Source: Mycolicibacterium porcinum
GTDB lineage: Bacteria > Actinomycetota > Actinomycetes > Mycobacteriales > Mycobacteriaceae
Length of the DNA stretch: 64,000 bases
Assembly: GCA_002086835.1 (NCBI GenBank)
Contig: MVIG01000001.1
Location: 248,001 to 312,000, forward strand
Reading direction: 5' to 3'
Below, one piece after another: positions 54,817-63,604 of the stretch. Within the stretch, counting starts at the first letter, position 1; each line of letters starts with the position of its first letter. Position numbers and translations under genes: made by a program. The notes beneath the pieces are model-generated. The model was not told the DNA's origin. It searched no databases and was given only the letters and a program-made list of their open reading frames with translations.

Positions 54817-56446
54817 TGGGTTCTTTGACTACGACTGGCTCGTGATCGGATCGGGCTTCGGCGGCAGTGTTTCAGCATTACGCCTGTCGGAGAAAGGGTT
54901 TCGCGTCGGAGTGCTCGAACGCGGCCGCCGCTACGCTCCACAGGACCTGCCCAGGTCGGCGTGGCAATTCGACAAGTACACCTGGGCGCCGAGGCTGGGC
55001 AAGCTCGGCATCATGCGCACCTCAGTATTCCGCCACATCTTCTTCCCCTCCCAAAGCGGTGTCGGCGGCGGCAGCCTGGTCTACGGCGGCGTGCTTCTCC
55101 GCGCCAAGAAAGAATTCTTCGGTGACGCCCAATGGCGCGACCTCGGCGACTGGGAACAGCAACTCGAGCCGCACTACGACACCGCAGAACGAATGCTCGG
55201 CCCGGCTCCGGTCCCGTTCGATTCGGTACACCAACAATGGATTCGCGAAATGGGCCGGCACTTCGGCACCGAAGACACCGTCAGCCGCGCACCCACGGGA
55301 GTGTTCTTCGGCGAGCCCGGGAAAACCGTATCCGACCCCTACTTCGGCGGCGCCGGCCCCGACCGTACCGGCTGTACCCGCTGCGGTGCCTGCATGGTCG
55401 GCTGCCGCGTCGGGGCAGTGAACTCGCTGACCCAGAACTACCTGTGGTTCGCTGAACGCAACGGCGTGCACATCCTGCCCGAGCACCAGGCCATCGACGT
55501 CACCCCGATGGGACGCGCCGACGGCAGCGACGGCTACCACGTCACCACCGTCCATCCCACCGGCGGCCAGCGACAGACCTACACAACCCGCGGTGTGGTG
55601 TTCGCCGGCGGGGCCCTGGGTACCAACGAACTGCTCGCCAACTGCAAACACGGCGGCTCCCTGCCACGCATCAGCGACCGCCTCGGAGAACTGGTCCGCA
55701 CCAACAGCGAATCCGTGCTGACCGTGCTGCTGCCGGAAGATCAGGGAAGCTGGCGCGATGTCACTGCCAGCAGCAGCGTGCACGTCGACGCCGACACCCA
55801 CATCGAACTACTTACCTATGGGCCGAACGCCGACATGCTCAGCCTGCTCTACACCGTGCTGGTCGGTGACGGCACCCGGGCGACCCGGCCCCTGAAATGG
55901 ATTGCCGCCATCGTGCGGCATCCGCGCCGCTGGCTGGCAACGCTGTGGCCGGTCGGCTGGAGTCGGCGGATGGTGATGCTGTTGGTGATGCAGTCACGCG
56001 ACAACGCAATCGCGTTTCGCGCCCGAAAACGCCGGTGGGGGAGCGGCTATCGGTTGTCCACCGCCGCGAACGCCGACAACCCTGCCCCGACCTACATCGA
56101 CAAAGGCAACCAAGCCGCGCGGTGGCTGGCCGAGCGCACCGGGGGCATCGCCCAGAGCAACGTGCTGGAGGCGCTCGGCAACATCCCCTCCACCGCACAC
56201 CTGCTTGGCGGCGCCGTCATCGGCGCCACCCGCGCCGAGGGAGTCATCGATGCGAACCTAAGCGTTCACGGCTATCACAACATGCTCGTCTGCGACGGCT
56301 CCGCGATGCCGGCCAACCCCGGCGTCAACCCGGCCCTGACCATCACCGCACTCGCCGAATACGCCATGGCGCAGATTCCCGCACCCACCGAGTCAGACGT
56401 GAACACCAACAACGAAATGAAATCACGAACAACGGAACAGGAATAG
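54803..56446 (+). CDS. GMC family oxidase, cholesterol oxidase (ChoD)-like
   Basis: The 547-residue FAD protein has the dinucleotide motif VIGSGFGGSVSALRLSEKG at about residues 13-31. A cysteine-rich stretch CTRCGACMVGC (about 190-200) is as in mycobacterial ChoD-like proteins. A C-terminal active-site region follows (HLLGGAVIG, then NMLVCDGSAMPANPGVNPALTITAL). It probably oxidises a hydroxyl group, possibly of a steroid or terpenoid. The ATG at 54803 is preferred over the frame from 54659. It is followed after 1 base by a second SDR. Confidence 0.9.
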   Translation: MTTRDGFFDYDWLVIGSGFGGSVSALRLSEKGFRVGVLERGRRYAPQDLPRSAWQFDKYTWAPRLGKLGIMRTSVFRHIFFPSQSGVGGGSLVYGGVLLRAKKEFFGDAQWRDLGDWEQQLEPHYDTAERMLGPAPVPFDSVHQQWIREMGRHFGTEDTVSRAPTGVFFGEPGKTVSDPYFGGAGPDRTGCTRCGACMVGCRVGAVNSLTQNYLWFAERNGVHILPEHQAIDVTPMGRADGSDGYHVTTVHPTGGQRQTYTTRGVVFAGGALGTNELLANCKHGGSLPRISDRLGELVRTNSESVLTVLLPEDQGSWRDVTASSSVHVDADTHIELLTYGPNADMLSLLYTVLVGDGTRATRPLKWIAAIVRHPRRWLATLWPVGWSRRMVMLLVMQSRDNAIAFRARKRRWGSGYRLSTAANADNPAPTYIDKGNQAARWLAERTGGIAQSNVLEALGNIPSTAHLLGGAVIGATRAEGVIDANLSVHGYHNMLVCDGSAMPANPGVNPALTITALAEYAMAQIPAPTESDVNTNNEMKSRTTEQE

Positions 56447-56447
56447 C

Positions 56448-57134
56448 ATGACCGTTCTCACTGGGCAAACAGTCCTCGTCACCGGAGCCAACCGCGGCAT
56501 GGGACGCGAATACGTCGTCCAGCTGTTAGACCGCGGAGCCGCCAAAGTCTATGCCGCAGCACGTGATACCGCCGCGATCGACCTTGTCGATCCGAGGCTC
56601 ATTGCGCTACAACTCGACGTCACCGATGCCGCGTCGGTGGCCGCCGCGGCCGAAACAGCCAGCGACGTCAGCGTGCTCATCAACAACGCCGGTATCTTGC
56701 GCGGCGCCTCGGTTTTAGCACCCGACACCACCGGCTTACGCGCGGAGCTGGAAACGAACCTGTTCGGCCCCCTGGCCATGGCATCAGCATTCGCCGACCG
56801 GATTGCCGAGCGCTCCGGAGCGATCGTCAACGTCGCCTCGGTTCTCGCCTGGCTGCCTATCGGCGCCAGCTACGGGGTATCGAAAGCCGCGATGTGGAGT
56901 GCCACCAACTCCATGCGCCTAGAACTCGGACCACGCGGAGTGCAGGTCATGGGCGTCTACGTCGGCCTGGTCGACACCGATATGGCGTCCTTCGCCGATG
57001 CCCCCAAATCCACACCTCAAGACGTGGTGCGCCAGGTCCTCGACGGTATCGAATCCGGAGCCGACGAGGTCCTTGCCGATGACTTCACCCGTCAGGCGTG
57101 GGCGCAGCTGGGCAAGCCGATCGGCGGCCACTGA
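56448..57134 (+). CDS. Short-chain dehydrogenase/reductase
   Basis: The 228-residue SDR has TGANRGMGREY, NNAGIL, VNVASVLAWL and YGVSKAAMWSA, a complete classical catalytic set. It is the last gene of the operon that starts at 45755. The stop at 57134 is followed immediately by the IS3-type transposase remnant, so the operon end may have been reshaped by insertion. Confidence 0.9.
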   Translation: MTVLTGQTVLVTGANRGMGREYVVQLLDRGAAKVYAAARDTAAIDLVDPRLIALQLDVTDAASVAAAAETASDVSVLINNAGILRGASVLAPDTTGLRAELETNLFGPLAMASAFADRIAERSGAIVNVASVLAWLPIGASYGVSKAAMWSATNSMRLELGPRGVQVMGVYVGLVDTDMASFADAPKSTPQDVVRQVLDGIESGADEVLADDFTRQAWAQLGKPIGGH

Positions 57135-57149
57135 GCATCGGTTGCTGCG

Positions 57150-57608
57150 GTCCGCGCCGGGCGGCCGATCTCTTCGGTGCCGCCGGTGGTCGCTGACGCG
57201 CCGAATATGTTGTGGGCGATCGACTTTCAGTTCGACTCCACCATCCGCGGTAAGGCCATCAAGATCGCCTCGATGCTCGACGAGCACACCCGTCTGTCGG
57301 TGCTCAATGTCGTCGAGCGGTCCATCACCGGCGAGCGGGTCGTCGACGAACTGACCAAAGCCTTCGCCGCCGCAGGTGGACCACCGAAAGTGCTGCGGAT
57401 GGACAACGGTCCGGAGTTCATTTCTCAAGCGCTGCAACAGTTCTGCGACGGAAAGACCGGCATGGTCTACATCCCGCCGGGCACGCCGTGGAACAACGGA
57501 TACATCGAATCGTTCAACAACCGCCTACACAAGGAGTGCCTCAACCGCAACCACTGGAACACGCTGCTGGAGGCCCGGGTGGACTCAGCAACGGGGACTC
57601 GCCAGTGA
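57150..57608 (+). pseudogene. IS3-family transposase fragment (DDE integrase core)
   Basis: The translation from about 57150 reads VVADAPNMLWAIDFQFDST, RMDNGPEFISQALQQFCDGKTG, NNGYIESFNNRLHKECLNRNHWNTLLEAR, which is the OrfB core of IS3 elements with the D, D and E residues all present. The upstream half (orfA and the start of orfB) is missing and the sequence begins in the bases after the SDR stop. The C-terminal end deviates after LLEAR from the usual VIGDFK-type sequence. It is therefore a decayed or truncated element. Confidence 0.88.
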
Positions 57609-57700
57609 CAAAGGCCTGCGAGGCGGCGGGTTTGGGGTCACCCGAATTCGCCGAAGCCATCAGCAAGGGAACCAAGCCGGACGTCAAGCCCGAGCCCTAA
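57605..57700 (+). pseudogene. Unrecognised gene-tail fragment
   Basis: The frame GTG to TAA encodes a 31-residue sequence (VTKACEAAGLGSPEFAEAISKGTKPDVKPEP) with a protein-like composition but no start context or ribosome binding site. It may be the 3' tail of a gene interrupted by the insertion element. I cannot name the family. Confidence 0.35.
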
Positions 57701-57779
57701 GCCCATTCAAGGGCGAAACCGCCCGTCGAACCATGCCCGAACCCTCAAGGTAAGAGAAGCCGACCAGGCATTATGCAAG

Positions 57780-57843
57780 CTACTTTGACAAGCCTCCGCG
57801 ACACGCCGAGGGTTTGTCAAAGTAGGCAGGCGTGTCTTGTCAA
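57780..57843. repeat. Overlapping inverted repeats after the IS remnant
   Basis: CTACTTTGACAA (57780-57791) and TTGTCAAAGTAG (57814-57825) are perfect 12-bp inverted arms. Inside and after them GACACGCC (57800-57807) and GGCGTGTC (57829-57836) form a second, interleaved pair, and TTGACAAG/CTTGTCAA form a third. The pairs cannot all form at once, as in a pseudoknot or switch. They may be the ends of a lost mobile element. Confidence 0.5.
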
Positions 57844-57866
57844 TCTTCGCTGCATCTCGACAAGCG

Positions 57867-59849
57867 TTAATGAGCCGGTAAGCGCATCCCGGGTGTGATG
57901 ACGATCGACTGGATGCGCCATCCGTCCGGAGTGTGCGTGTACCCGATATCGGCGCCGAGGTACGCGGCTCGCGGATCGTCACCGTCATCGGCGGCGACCC
58001 ACATCAGCCACTGGCCGCGGGCCTGGTCGCCGCCGATGGCGAGGACGGGGTTCAGGAAGGCGTGCATGGCGAAGGGCACCGAAGCCGTGGCGTCGGGTAA
58101 GGCCGCCGCGATCGCCGCGGCACCGATCGTGGGTGCTGCACCGGGGTGCTCGAAGACTCCGTCCGGAGTGAAGATGTCCGCAATGCTCTCGGGCTGAATG
58201 GTTTTCTCGGCCCAGCCGCGGTTGATCGCGTCGGCGTAGCGCGCGGTCAGGTCGACGATGGCCGCCTGATCGTCCCATGTCGAGGGACGTGCGATGAGTG
58301 CTGCGGCGGTGCTGATCGCTGCAGCCAGGGCGGCCGCCCGGCCGGCCGGGGCCGTCACGACGCGCCATGCGATGTGGCCGTCGGGCCGCACCAGGGCAGC
58401 TCCGCCGGACCCCAACCCATATGCCGTGACGATGGCGTCGTGCAACGTCGACTCAGGGGGGAAACAGAGAAACTCGATCGACATTCCGAGCTGGCCGGCA
58501 ACTGACTGCACGCTGTTTCGCCACGCTTCGGAGCCGGTGACCAGTGTCCAGCCTCGGGTGAAGTGGTCGAGAGTCGAGCGACCCGGAGCGATCCATACAT
58601 GCGGCGCCCGGGTGCCGGGCTGTCCGGCCCATTCGTGGGGTCTGCGGGCGTCCGGTAGGTCACGAGCCGCATCAGCAGGAGCGACGGAGCGGTAGAGCTG
58701 GCCGAGTTCCATCGCGACGTCGTCGATGACTTCTATATCGGATGTGGGGGTGTCGATGTAGGCCTTGTAGTCGGCACGCGCGAAGATCTGCTGGTGACGT
58801 AGCCATGCGACGGGCCGCCGCTCTGCGTCGTAGGAGTCGAGGAGCGCGGGCTGGCTGCGGCCGGTGTGTACTGCAGCGATCTTCCAAGCGAGGTTGTGGG
58901 CATCTGCGATTCCGGTGTTGGCACCGTATCCACCGCGATTGGGTGGGAGCTGATGCGCGGCGTCGCCGACGAGAAACACCCTCCCACAACCGAAGTGATC
59001 GGCGATAAGCGCTGACAGCTCCCAACGGCCCGTGGTGATCAACTCGATCGAGAGATCGCCGATTCCAGTGGCGCGCCGAATGACGGCACGTTGATCGTCT
59101 TCCGAGCGGTCAATGTCGTCCTTGAGCATCAGCACCCAGCGCTCGTCGGAGTATGTGGTCAAAAAGGCGTCAAATCCGGGTTGTTCGATCTCGAACTGCA
59201 CGATGCCGTGGCGCAGATACTGGTCCAACTCCGGCGCGCGGAACAAGATGCTGCGCTGCACTGACAGCAGGCCCTGCCCCGTTCTGCCGATGCGGAGACT
59301 GTTCCGGATCCCGCTGTCGGCCCCGTCCGCAGCGACCAGATAGTCCGCATCGATGCGGTACTCGCTGCCGTCAAGCCGCCGGCGCACTGTGGCGGTCACA
59401 CCATCACCATCTTCGACAAAGGACACCAGCTCCGATCCCAACCGCAGATCGGCGCCGAGCGTCTCGGCGCGTTCGCGCAGGAGCGGCTCCAGAGCGTCTT
59501 GGGCGATTGCGCTGGCGCGCACCGGTGAATGGTCGGCCGGATCTACGGCGGAGGCGGCAGGGGGTGACCACGGGTACTCCTCTAACCATTGTCCCGTGAG
59601 ACTTTCAACGCGAGCCCGGCGCGGTGGGCCGTTCTGTGTGCTCGCCGGTAGCTCGATTCCGACGCCACGGAACAACTCGATGGTGCGGGTCGTGTAGCCG
59701 ATGGCGCGAGGATGTGTCGCGCTGCCGACATGCCGCTCGATGAGTGTCGTCGGTACACCCTGCGATGCGAGGAAGACCGCCGCCGAGAGGCCGACGAGGC
59801 TACCTCCGACGACGAGGGCGGTTGGATGATCGGTCTTCTCGTGATGCAT
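57867..59849 (-). CDS. FAD-dependent monooxygenase fused to a SnoaL-like domain
   Basis: The 660-residue aromatic/phenol hydroxylase-type monooxygenase has the FAD-binding GGSLVGLSAA (about 17-26), DG-motif AADGADSGIR, a GD motif GDAAHQLPPNRGGYGANTG and a thioredoxin-like C-terminal part (about 400-515). A distinct SnoaL/NTF2-like domain of about 140 residues (from about 519, DQAAIVDLTARYADAINRGW) is fused to its C-terminus. The ATG at 59849 has CAGGAG upstream. It is divergent from the TetR gene at 59933, with an AT-rich operator between them. Substrate unknown. Confidence 0.88.
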   Translation of the reverse strand: MHHEKTDHPTALVVGGSLVGLSAAVFLASQGVPTTLIERHVGSATHPRAIGYTTRTIELFRGVGIELPASTQNGPPRRARVESLTGQWLEEYPWSPPAASAVDPADHSPVRASAIAQDALEPLLRERAETLGADLRLGSELVSFVEDGDGVTATVRRRLDGSEYRIDADYLVAADGADSGIRNSLRIGRTGQGLLSVQRSILFRAPELDQYLRHGIVQFEIEQPGFDAFLTTYSDERWVLMLKDDIDRSEDDQRAVIRRATGIGDLSIELITTGRWELSALIADHFGCGRVFLVGDAAHQLPPNRGGYGANTGIADAHNLAWKIAAVHTGRSQPALLDSYDAERRPVAWLRHQQIFARADYKAYIDTPTSDIEVIDDVAMELGQLYRSVAPADAARDLPDARRPHEWAGQPGTRAPHVWIAPGRSTLDHFTRGWTLVTGSEAWRNSVQSVAGQLGMSIEFLCFPPESTLHDAIVTAYGLGSGGAALVRPDGHIAWRVVTAPAGRAAALAAAISTAAALIARPSTWDDQAAIVDLTARYADAINRGWAEKTIQPESIADIFTPDGVFEHPGAAPTIGAAAIAAALPDATASVPFAMHAFLNPVLAIGGDQARGQWLMWVAADDGDDPRAAYLGADIGYTHTPDGWRIQSIVITPGMRLPAH

Positions 59850-59868
59850 CAACACTCCTGACTCATTT

Positions 59869-59900
59869 CTTTACTCACTAAAGTAATATATCTAGTAAGT
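59869..59900. promoter_or_regulatory. AT-rich candidate operator between monooxygenase and TetR genes
   Basis: CTTTACTCACTAAAG (59869-59883) is an inverted repeat with 5-base arms and TTACTCACTAAAGTAA is a second, overlapping one. AT-rich TAATATATCTAGTAAGT follows. It fills the 83-base divergent gap and is a likely TetR binding site and promoter region for both genes. Confidence 0.45.
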
Positions 59901-59932
59901 GTTTTAAGCAACTTGCCGTTGAGCTCTAGGAT

Positions 59933-60523
59933 GTGACGGTGACGACTGATGCGCCGGGCCGCCGCGCTCGAAAGAATGCGCAGACGCGCCGCGCGCTGGC
60001 CGAGGCGGCCGAGCGCCTCTTTCTGGCCCGCGGGTATGACGATGTGGCGGTCAAAGACATCGCCGACGCGGTCGACGTCTCAGTTCCCACGCTGTTCAAA
60101 CATGTTCCCGACGGGAAGCCGGCCGTGATGTTCGACGATGGTGTGGAACGACGAGAAAGTCTCCTGGCCGCGGTGCACGACCGGCCGCCGCAGACGACGG
60201 TGCTCACCGCGTTGCGCGAGTTCATGGCCGGTAGGGGACCGTTCGAAGAGAACCCCTCACGCGCATTCGTCCGACGTACCGAACTCATCATGACCACCCC
60301 GGCCCTGCGGGAATACTCACGAAAGCTCTGGATCCGCTGCGAGAAACCTCTTAGCGAGGCAATCGCTACGGAACTTGGTCGGCCGTCCGACGACATCACC
60401 GCTCGTGCGGTGGCCCGTTACGTCCTCGAGATCCCGCAGTTCATCGGCGATGAGTCCGATCCGCGCAACGCGCTGAACGCCATATTCGACCTCCTCGAGC
60501 ACGGTCTGCAGTCGGGCGGCTAG
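59933..60523 (+). CDS. TetR family transcriptional regulator
   Basis: The 196-residue TetR protein has the HTH RRALAEAAERLFLARGYDDVAVKDIADAVDVSVPTLFKHVPDGKPAVMFDD. The GTG start has only a weak CTAGG site. It is divergent from the FAD monooxygenase gene and probably represses it. Its 3' end overlaps the peptidase gene by 4 bases, tail to tail. Confidence 0.9.
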   Translation: MTVTTDAPGRRARKNAQTRRALAEAAERLFLARGYDDVAVKDIADAVDVSVPTLFKHVPDGKPAVMFDDGVERRESLLAAVHDRPPQTTVLTALREFMAGRGPFEENPSRAFVRRTELIMTTPALREYSRKLWIRCEKPLSEAIATELGRPSDDITARAVARYVLEIPQFIGDESDPRNALNAIFDLLEHGLQSGG

Positions 60524-62769
60524 CCACCCAGGTTCGGCAGCGGCAGCGGAGCGAGCCGGTAGCTCGGCGGCTCGGTGCCGTGCAGGTGCCGGACGAAATA
60601 GTCCCAGGTGCGGCGGAGAAAGTAGTGCTGTCGGCCGAGCAGTGCATGCTCGGCACCGGGGATGATGATCAGGTCGAAATCTTTGTCCGCCTTGATGAGA
60701 GCGTCGGCCAGCCGCATCGTCATATACGGGTGAGCGTTGTCGTCGAGCTCGCCGTGGATGAGCAGCAGCTTGCCCTTCAAGTTCACAGCCAGCGTCGTAT
60801 TCGAGATCGCCCGCTTCCCTTCTGCACTCACATCACCGTGATAGTGCTCGGCCCACATGGCCAGGTTGACGGCGTTGTCGTGGTTGCCGGATGTCGCGAC
60901 GGCCACGTGATAGGACTCCGGGTACATGAGCACCGCGCGGGCCGCGGCGAACGCGCCCGCCGATTGCCCGGTGATACCGACCCGGCCGGTGTCCAGCCAC
61001 GGGTACCGGTGACCCAGTTCGCGGATCGCGGCGATGTGGTCGTCCAGTGCTCCCGCGTTGCCGAGGTCGCCGTAGGAGTGATCCTGAAAGGCCTTGCTGC
61101 GCCCGGCCGTACCTCGCCCGTCGATGGCGATGGCCGCGAATCCGAGTGCCGCGAAGGCCTCGGGTTCACCTTGGTGCGGCGGGTCGAACGACGGTCCGGC
61201 GCGGTAGATCTGGGGCCCCGGATAGATGTGTTCGACGATCGGGTAGCGCTGCTGGGGGTCGAAGCCGTGGGGGCGCCACAGCAGACCGTAGATCGGAGTC
61301 TTGCCGTCCGCGCCGGTGACGCGGAACCGTTCCGGTGGCTGCCATCCGAGGGCATCCAGTGCGGCGGTGCCCGGGGATTCCAGTTCGACAAGTTCGTTTC
61401 CGTCACCGTCGAGGACAACCGAATGGGGCGGAAGGCTCGGAGACGATGCCCGATCGACGAGGTAGCCGCCCTCGGGCGGGCTCACCGCGTCGTGGTCCAG
61501 ATCATCGTCGGTGAGCCGGGTGAACCCGGCACCGTCCAGATCGATCCGGCAGATCTGCCGGATATACGGATCGTGCTCGACCAGGCCGGAGGCGACGAAC
61601 CACAGTTGCCTGCGATCTTCGTCGACCCACAGCAGCGTGCGAACCAGCCACTGCCCCTGCGTGATCCGGGTGACCTCCCGGCCGTCGGCCGAATAGAGAT
61701 ACAGATGGCCCCATCCGTCGCGTTGAGACCACCACACGATCTCGCCGGACTTCAGCACCCGCACCAGGTGCGGCTCACCCAGCTGTGGTGCCGGGTCGAC
61801 ACGGGTTTCGCCGGTCTCGCTTATCAGGGTGCTCACTTCTCCGGTGGCGGGGTCGAGACGGCGCAGTTCCAAGGTCCGGGCGTCGCGCGAGTGGTGCAGG
61901 AAGTGCACCGTGTTCTCGTTTGTCCACCACGCGTACACCAGGGCGGTGTTGTGCATGATCGGCGTGGGCTCGGCCTGCTGACGGATGACCTTCCGTTCGG
62001 CCACGTCCAGCACGTTCCACGTCATGGTCGCCACCGCGTCCTCGCCGGGCATGGTGTATCGGGTGCGGTGTTCGACGGGCCGGCCGCCATCGGCTGGGGC
62101 GGACTCGACGAGTACCAGCTCCGGGAGATCCCGTTGGTCGATGCGCTGCACCAGGATTCGAGTCGAGTCGGGTGACCAGTGCAGGATCGTCAACGGCGGC
62201 AGCCCGACTGCCCGCATCAGCGCGCGGCCCCCGGTGGTATCGGGCAGGCCGCCGTAGTCGAACAGCGGTTCGGCGTCGTGGGTGAGCGCGAATTCCTGCT
62301 CGCCGGGTCGCCGGACCCAGATGTTGCCGTCGCGCCGGAATGCCACCCAGGACTCGTCGGGTGACGGTCCTTCTTCGGGTGTGTACGGGGCTGCGGCGCC
62401 GATGCTCAGGCCCGCGTCGTCGGACCACTCCCAGCGCTCGCCGAACGCGGTGAACCGCACCGTCGCGTCACCGCGGATGTCGACGGCGGTGATCGGCAGG
62501 TCGGCCGCCTCTGCGGCGTGGCCGGACGCGGCCGACAGTGCCGATGCCAGCCGGGCATGGTCGAAAGCGTCCCGCCGGCTCTTCTCCGCGGGGTTCACCA
62601 CGAGGTAGCGGGTGCCGATCCGGTACCAGAACCGGGTGCCGTCGGCGAGCCACTGCGGCTGTAGTGAGCTGCCGGGCACCCGGCGCGCACGGTAGGGAGC
62701 GAGCATCTGCTCGGCGCGGGCGTAGTCGGAATTCGTCAGCGTCGTGGGTTCATGCGTCACGGTATCCAT
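60520..62769 (-). CDS. S9 family serine peptidase (DPP-IV/prolyl oligopeptidase-like)
   Basis: The 749-residue protein has an N-terminal beta-propeller-like DPP-IV domain (about 30-480) and a C-terminal alpha/beta hydrolase domain (about 500-749). The nucleophile is in GITGQSAGAFAAARA, the acid is in HGELDDNAHP and the histidine is in PGAEHALLGRQHYF. No signal peptide is visible, so it is probably cytoplasmic and cleaves peptides after proline or similar residues. ATG start at 62769 with a weak site. Confidence 0.9.
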   Translation of the reverse strand: MDTVTHEPTTLTNSDYARAEQMLAPYRARRVPGSSLQPQWLADGTRFWYRIGTRYLVVNPAEKSRRDAFDHARLASALSAASGHAAEAADLPITAVDIRGDATVRFTAFGERWEWSDDAGLSIGAAAPYTPEEGPSPDESWVAFRRDGNIWVRRPGEQEFALTHDAEPLFDYGGLPDTTGGRALMRAVGLPPLTILHWSPDSTRILVQRIDQRDLPELVLVESAPADGGRPVEHRTRYTMPGEDAVATMTWNVLDVAERKVIRQQAEPTPIMHNTALVYAWWTNENTVHFLHHSRDARTLELRRLDPATGEVSTLISETGETRVDPAPQLGEPHLVRVLKSGEIVWWSQRDGWGHLYLYSADGREVTRITQGQWLVRTLLWVDEDRRQLWFVASGLVEHDPYIRQICRIDLDGAGFTRLTDDDLDHDAVSPPEGGYLVDRASSPSLPPHSVVLDGDGNELVELESPGTAALDALGWQPPERFRVTGADGKTPIYGLLWRPHGFDPQQRYPIVEHIYPGPQIYRAGPSFDPPHQGEPEAFAALGFAAIAIDGRGTAGRSKAFQDHSYGDLGNAGALDDHIAAIRELGHRYPWLDTGRVGITGQSAGAFAAARAVLMYPESYHVAVATSGNHDNAVNLAMWAEHYHGDVSAEGKRAISNTTLAVNLKGKLLLIHGELDDNAHPYMTMRLADALIKADKDFDLIIIPGAEHALLGRQHYFLRRTWDYFVRHLHGTEPPSYRLAPLPLPNLGG

Positions 62770-62809
62770 GTCACACCCGGACGTAGCGGCATGGTCAAGT
62801 CGCGGAGCA

Positions 62810-62911
62810 TCAGTTCTTGGCGCTGCAGGTCGCCGGGTGGACCAGGGAGACGTCGGGGAACCGCATCTGCGTCGGCAATTTTCGTTCGTCGAGCACGTCG
62901 CGCGGCCGCAT
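62810..62911 (-). CDS. Possible 33-residue ORF coupled to the TetR gene
   Basis: The ATG overlaps the TetR stop (TGATG), and the frame encodes MRPRDVLDERKLPTQMRF then PDVSLVHPATCSAKN, ending before the peptidase gene. The composition is protein-like with one cysteine, but no ribosome binding site is independently convincing and no family is recognised. It could also be a remnant of a longer gene. Confidence 0.35.
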   Translation of the reverse strand: MRPRDVLDERKLPTQMRFPDVSLVHPATCSAKN

Positions 62912-63510
62912 CACCCCCGCGGCAGCCCGATCAGTTCCTCGGTCAATGCGCGTGCCGCCGTGATGGGCTTGGTGGAGCGTTCCAGTTTGGAACCCAGCAG
63001 CGCGCCGTCGTAGAGCAGTTGGATGTTGCGGGCCAGTGTCGCGGGGGAGTCGATGCCGGCCTGTCTCAGCAGGGCGGTCAGCGTGGCCCGCAGCCATTTG
63101 CGGTGCGCCTGTACCGGTTCGAGCTCCACGCCGGGGTATTCGGTGGCGGCGTTGGCGTAAAGGCAGCCGCGGTAGTCACGCCGGGTCGCCGACCGTGAGG
63201 CGAGGTCGAAAAAGGTCAGGATTCGGCTCACCGGATCGCCCACTCCGGCGACCGCCTGCTCCCAGCGATTGCGATCAGCGTGATCCAAATCGGTGAGGTA
63301 GGCGATCACCAACGCGTCTTTGGAGCCGTAGGTGCTGTAGAGGCTCGCCTTGGCGACCCCCGCCTCGCGCAGGATCTGGTCGATGCCGACGGCGCGAATG
63401 CCCTGGCCGGCGAACAGTTCGGCCGCGGTGGTGAGCAATCGCTGGGCCGGTGGAACGGTGCCGGCGGCCGGTGCGGGCGTGGTCGCGGTGGCGGTCTGGG
63501 GCGTGCTCAT
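62911..63510 (-). CDS. TetR family transcriptional regulator
   Basis: The 199-residue TetR protein has the HTH QRLLTTAAELFAGQGIRAVGIDQILREAGVAKASLYSTYGSKDALVIAYL and a TetR_C-type domain with GCLYANAATEYPG. The ATG at 63510 begins MSTPQTATATTPA; the frame from 63672 covers the operator and is not used. It is divergent from the DUF4242-like gene with a 22-bp operator between them, so it likely autoregulates and represses that gene. Confidence 0.92.
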   Translation of the reverse strand: MSTPQTATATTPAPAAGTVPPAQRLLTTAAELFAGQGIRAVGIDQILREAGVAKASLYSTYGSKDALVIAYLTDLDHADRNRWEQAVAGVGDPVSRILTFFDLASRSATRRDYRGCLYANAATEYPGVELEPVQAHRKWLRATLTALLRQAGIDSPATLARNIQLLYDGALLGSKLERSTKPITAARALTEELIGLPRG

Positions 63511-63536
63511 GCAGTCAGCGTAGCCCGGAACGCTCA

Positions 63537-63558
63537 ATAGACAGACCTGTCTGTCTAT
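63537..63558. promoter_or_regulatory. 22-bp TetR operator
   Basis: ATAGACAGAC, two bases CT, then GTCTGTCTAT is a near-perfect dyad with 10-bp arms. Such AGACAGACCTGTCTGTCT dyads are common operators for TetR/AcrR regulators. It lies 26 bases upstream of the TetR start and overlaps a possible early start of the downstream gene. Confidence 0.85.
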
Positions 63559-63604
63559 GGGAGTGTCGGTGCCGTTCCACCCCTGCGATGCCGAGGATTG
63601 CCAC

